Below are positions 63,997 through 64,000 of a DNA stretch of 64,000 nt, one piece after another. Under the pieces are notes generated by a model. That model saw nothing but the letters and a program-made list of their open reading frames with translations. It was not told where the DNA came from and searched no databases. The DNA is from Piscicola geometra (lineage: Eukaryota; Annelida; Clitellata; Hirudinida; Piscicolidae), in the NCBI GenBank assembly GCA_943735955.1, contig OX030970.1, positions 68,501-132,500 of the forward strand, written 5' to 3'. The first letter of the stretch is position 1, and each line of letters opens with the position of its first letter. The translations under genes were made by a program, and so were the position numbers.

Positions 63997-64000
63997 GGAC

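Overview
The window is eukaryotic, almost certainly animal, nuclear DNA with two very different parts. Positions 1-59,202 (92% of the window) are one uninterrupted minisatellite built from the 9-bp unit gaagacgat, its common variant gaagacggt, and a 13-bp form gaagacgaacgat. The array runs off the left edge. Positions 59,203-64,000 are AT-rich DNA holding pieces of at least three retroelement families (a LINE 3' end with poly(A) tail, a CR1/L2-like LINE reverse transcriptase, a probable Penelope-like reverse transcriptase remnant), an L2-like 3' tail, and a short dispersed repeat present twice. I see no convincing intact host gene, no tRNA or rRNA, and nothing prokaryotic. CR1/L2-like and Penelope-like elements together with an AT-rich background suit an invertebrate or basal chordate, but the species cannot be fixed from this sequence.

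The array is not a simple monotone. Each 9-mer ends in GAT or GGT, so it reads like a two-letter string, punctuated by 13-mers and by rare marker variants. That string is copied in nested higher-order repeats (HORs): 18-bp dimers, 125-bp and 138-bp local repeats, 784-, 810-, ~900-, 1,342-, 1,725- and 1,960-bp units, a 3,254-bp direct repeat, and a ~8.1-kb block present twice (39.5 and 47.6 kb). Blocks up to 37,290 bp apart also match. Copies differ mainly by gain or loss of whole subunits, as expected from unequal exchange or replication slippage at several scales.

The reverse complement of the 9-mer has no stop codon in any frame, and the forward 9-mer has none in two of three frames. This alone generates minus-strand open frames of up to 13,455 codons and a ladder of forward frames reading (MKT)n-N-(DED)n-DER. 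I treat all of these as products of the repeat, not as genes. The features most worth attention are the array itself, its one-CpG-per-monomer composition with little visible decay, its layered HOR history, and its right boundary, which joins a dispersed repeat whose second copy lies 4 kb away beside a Penelope-like remnant.
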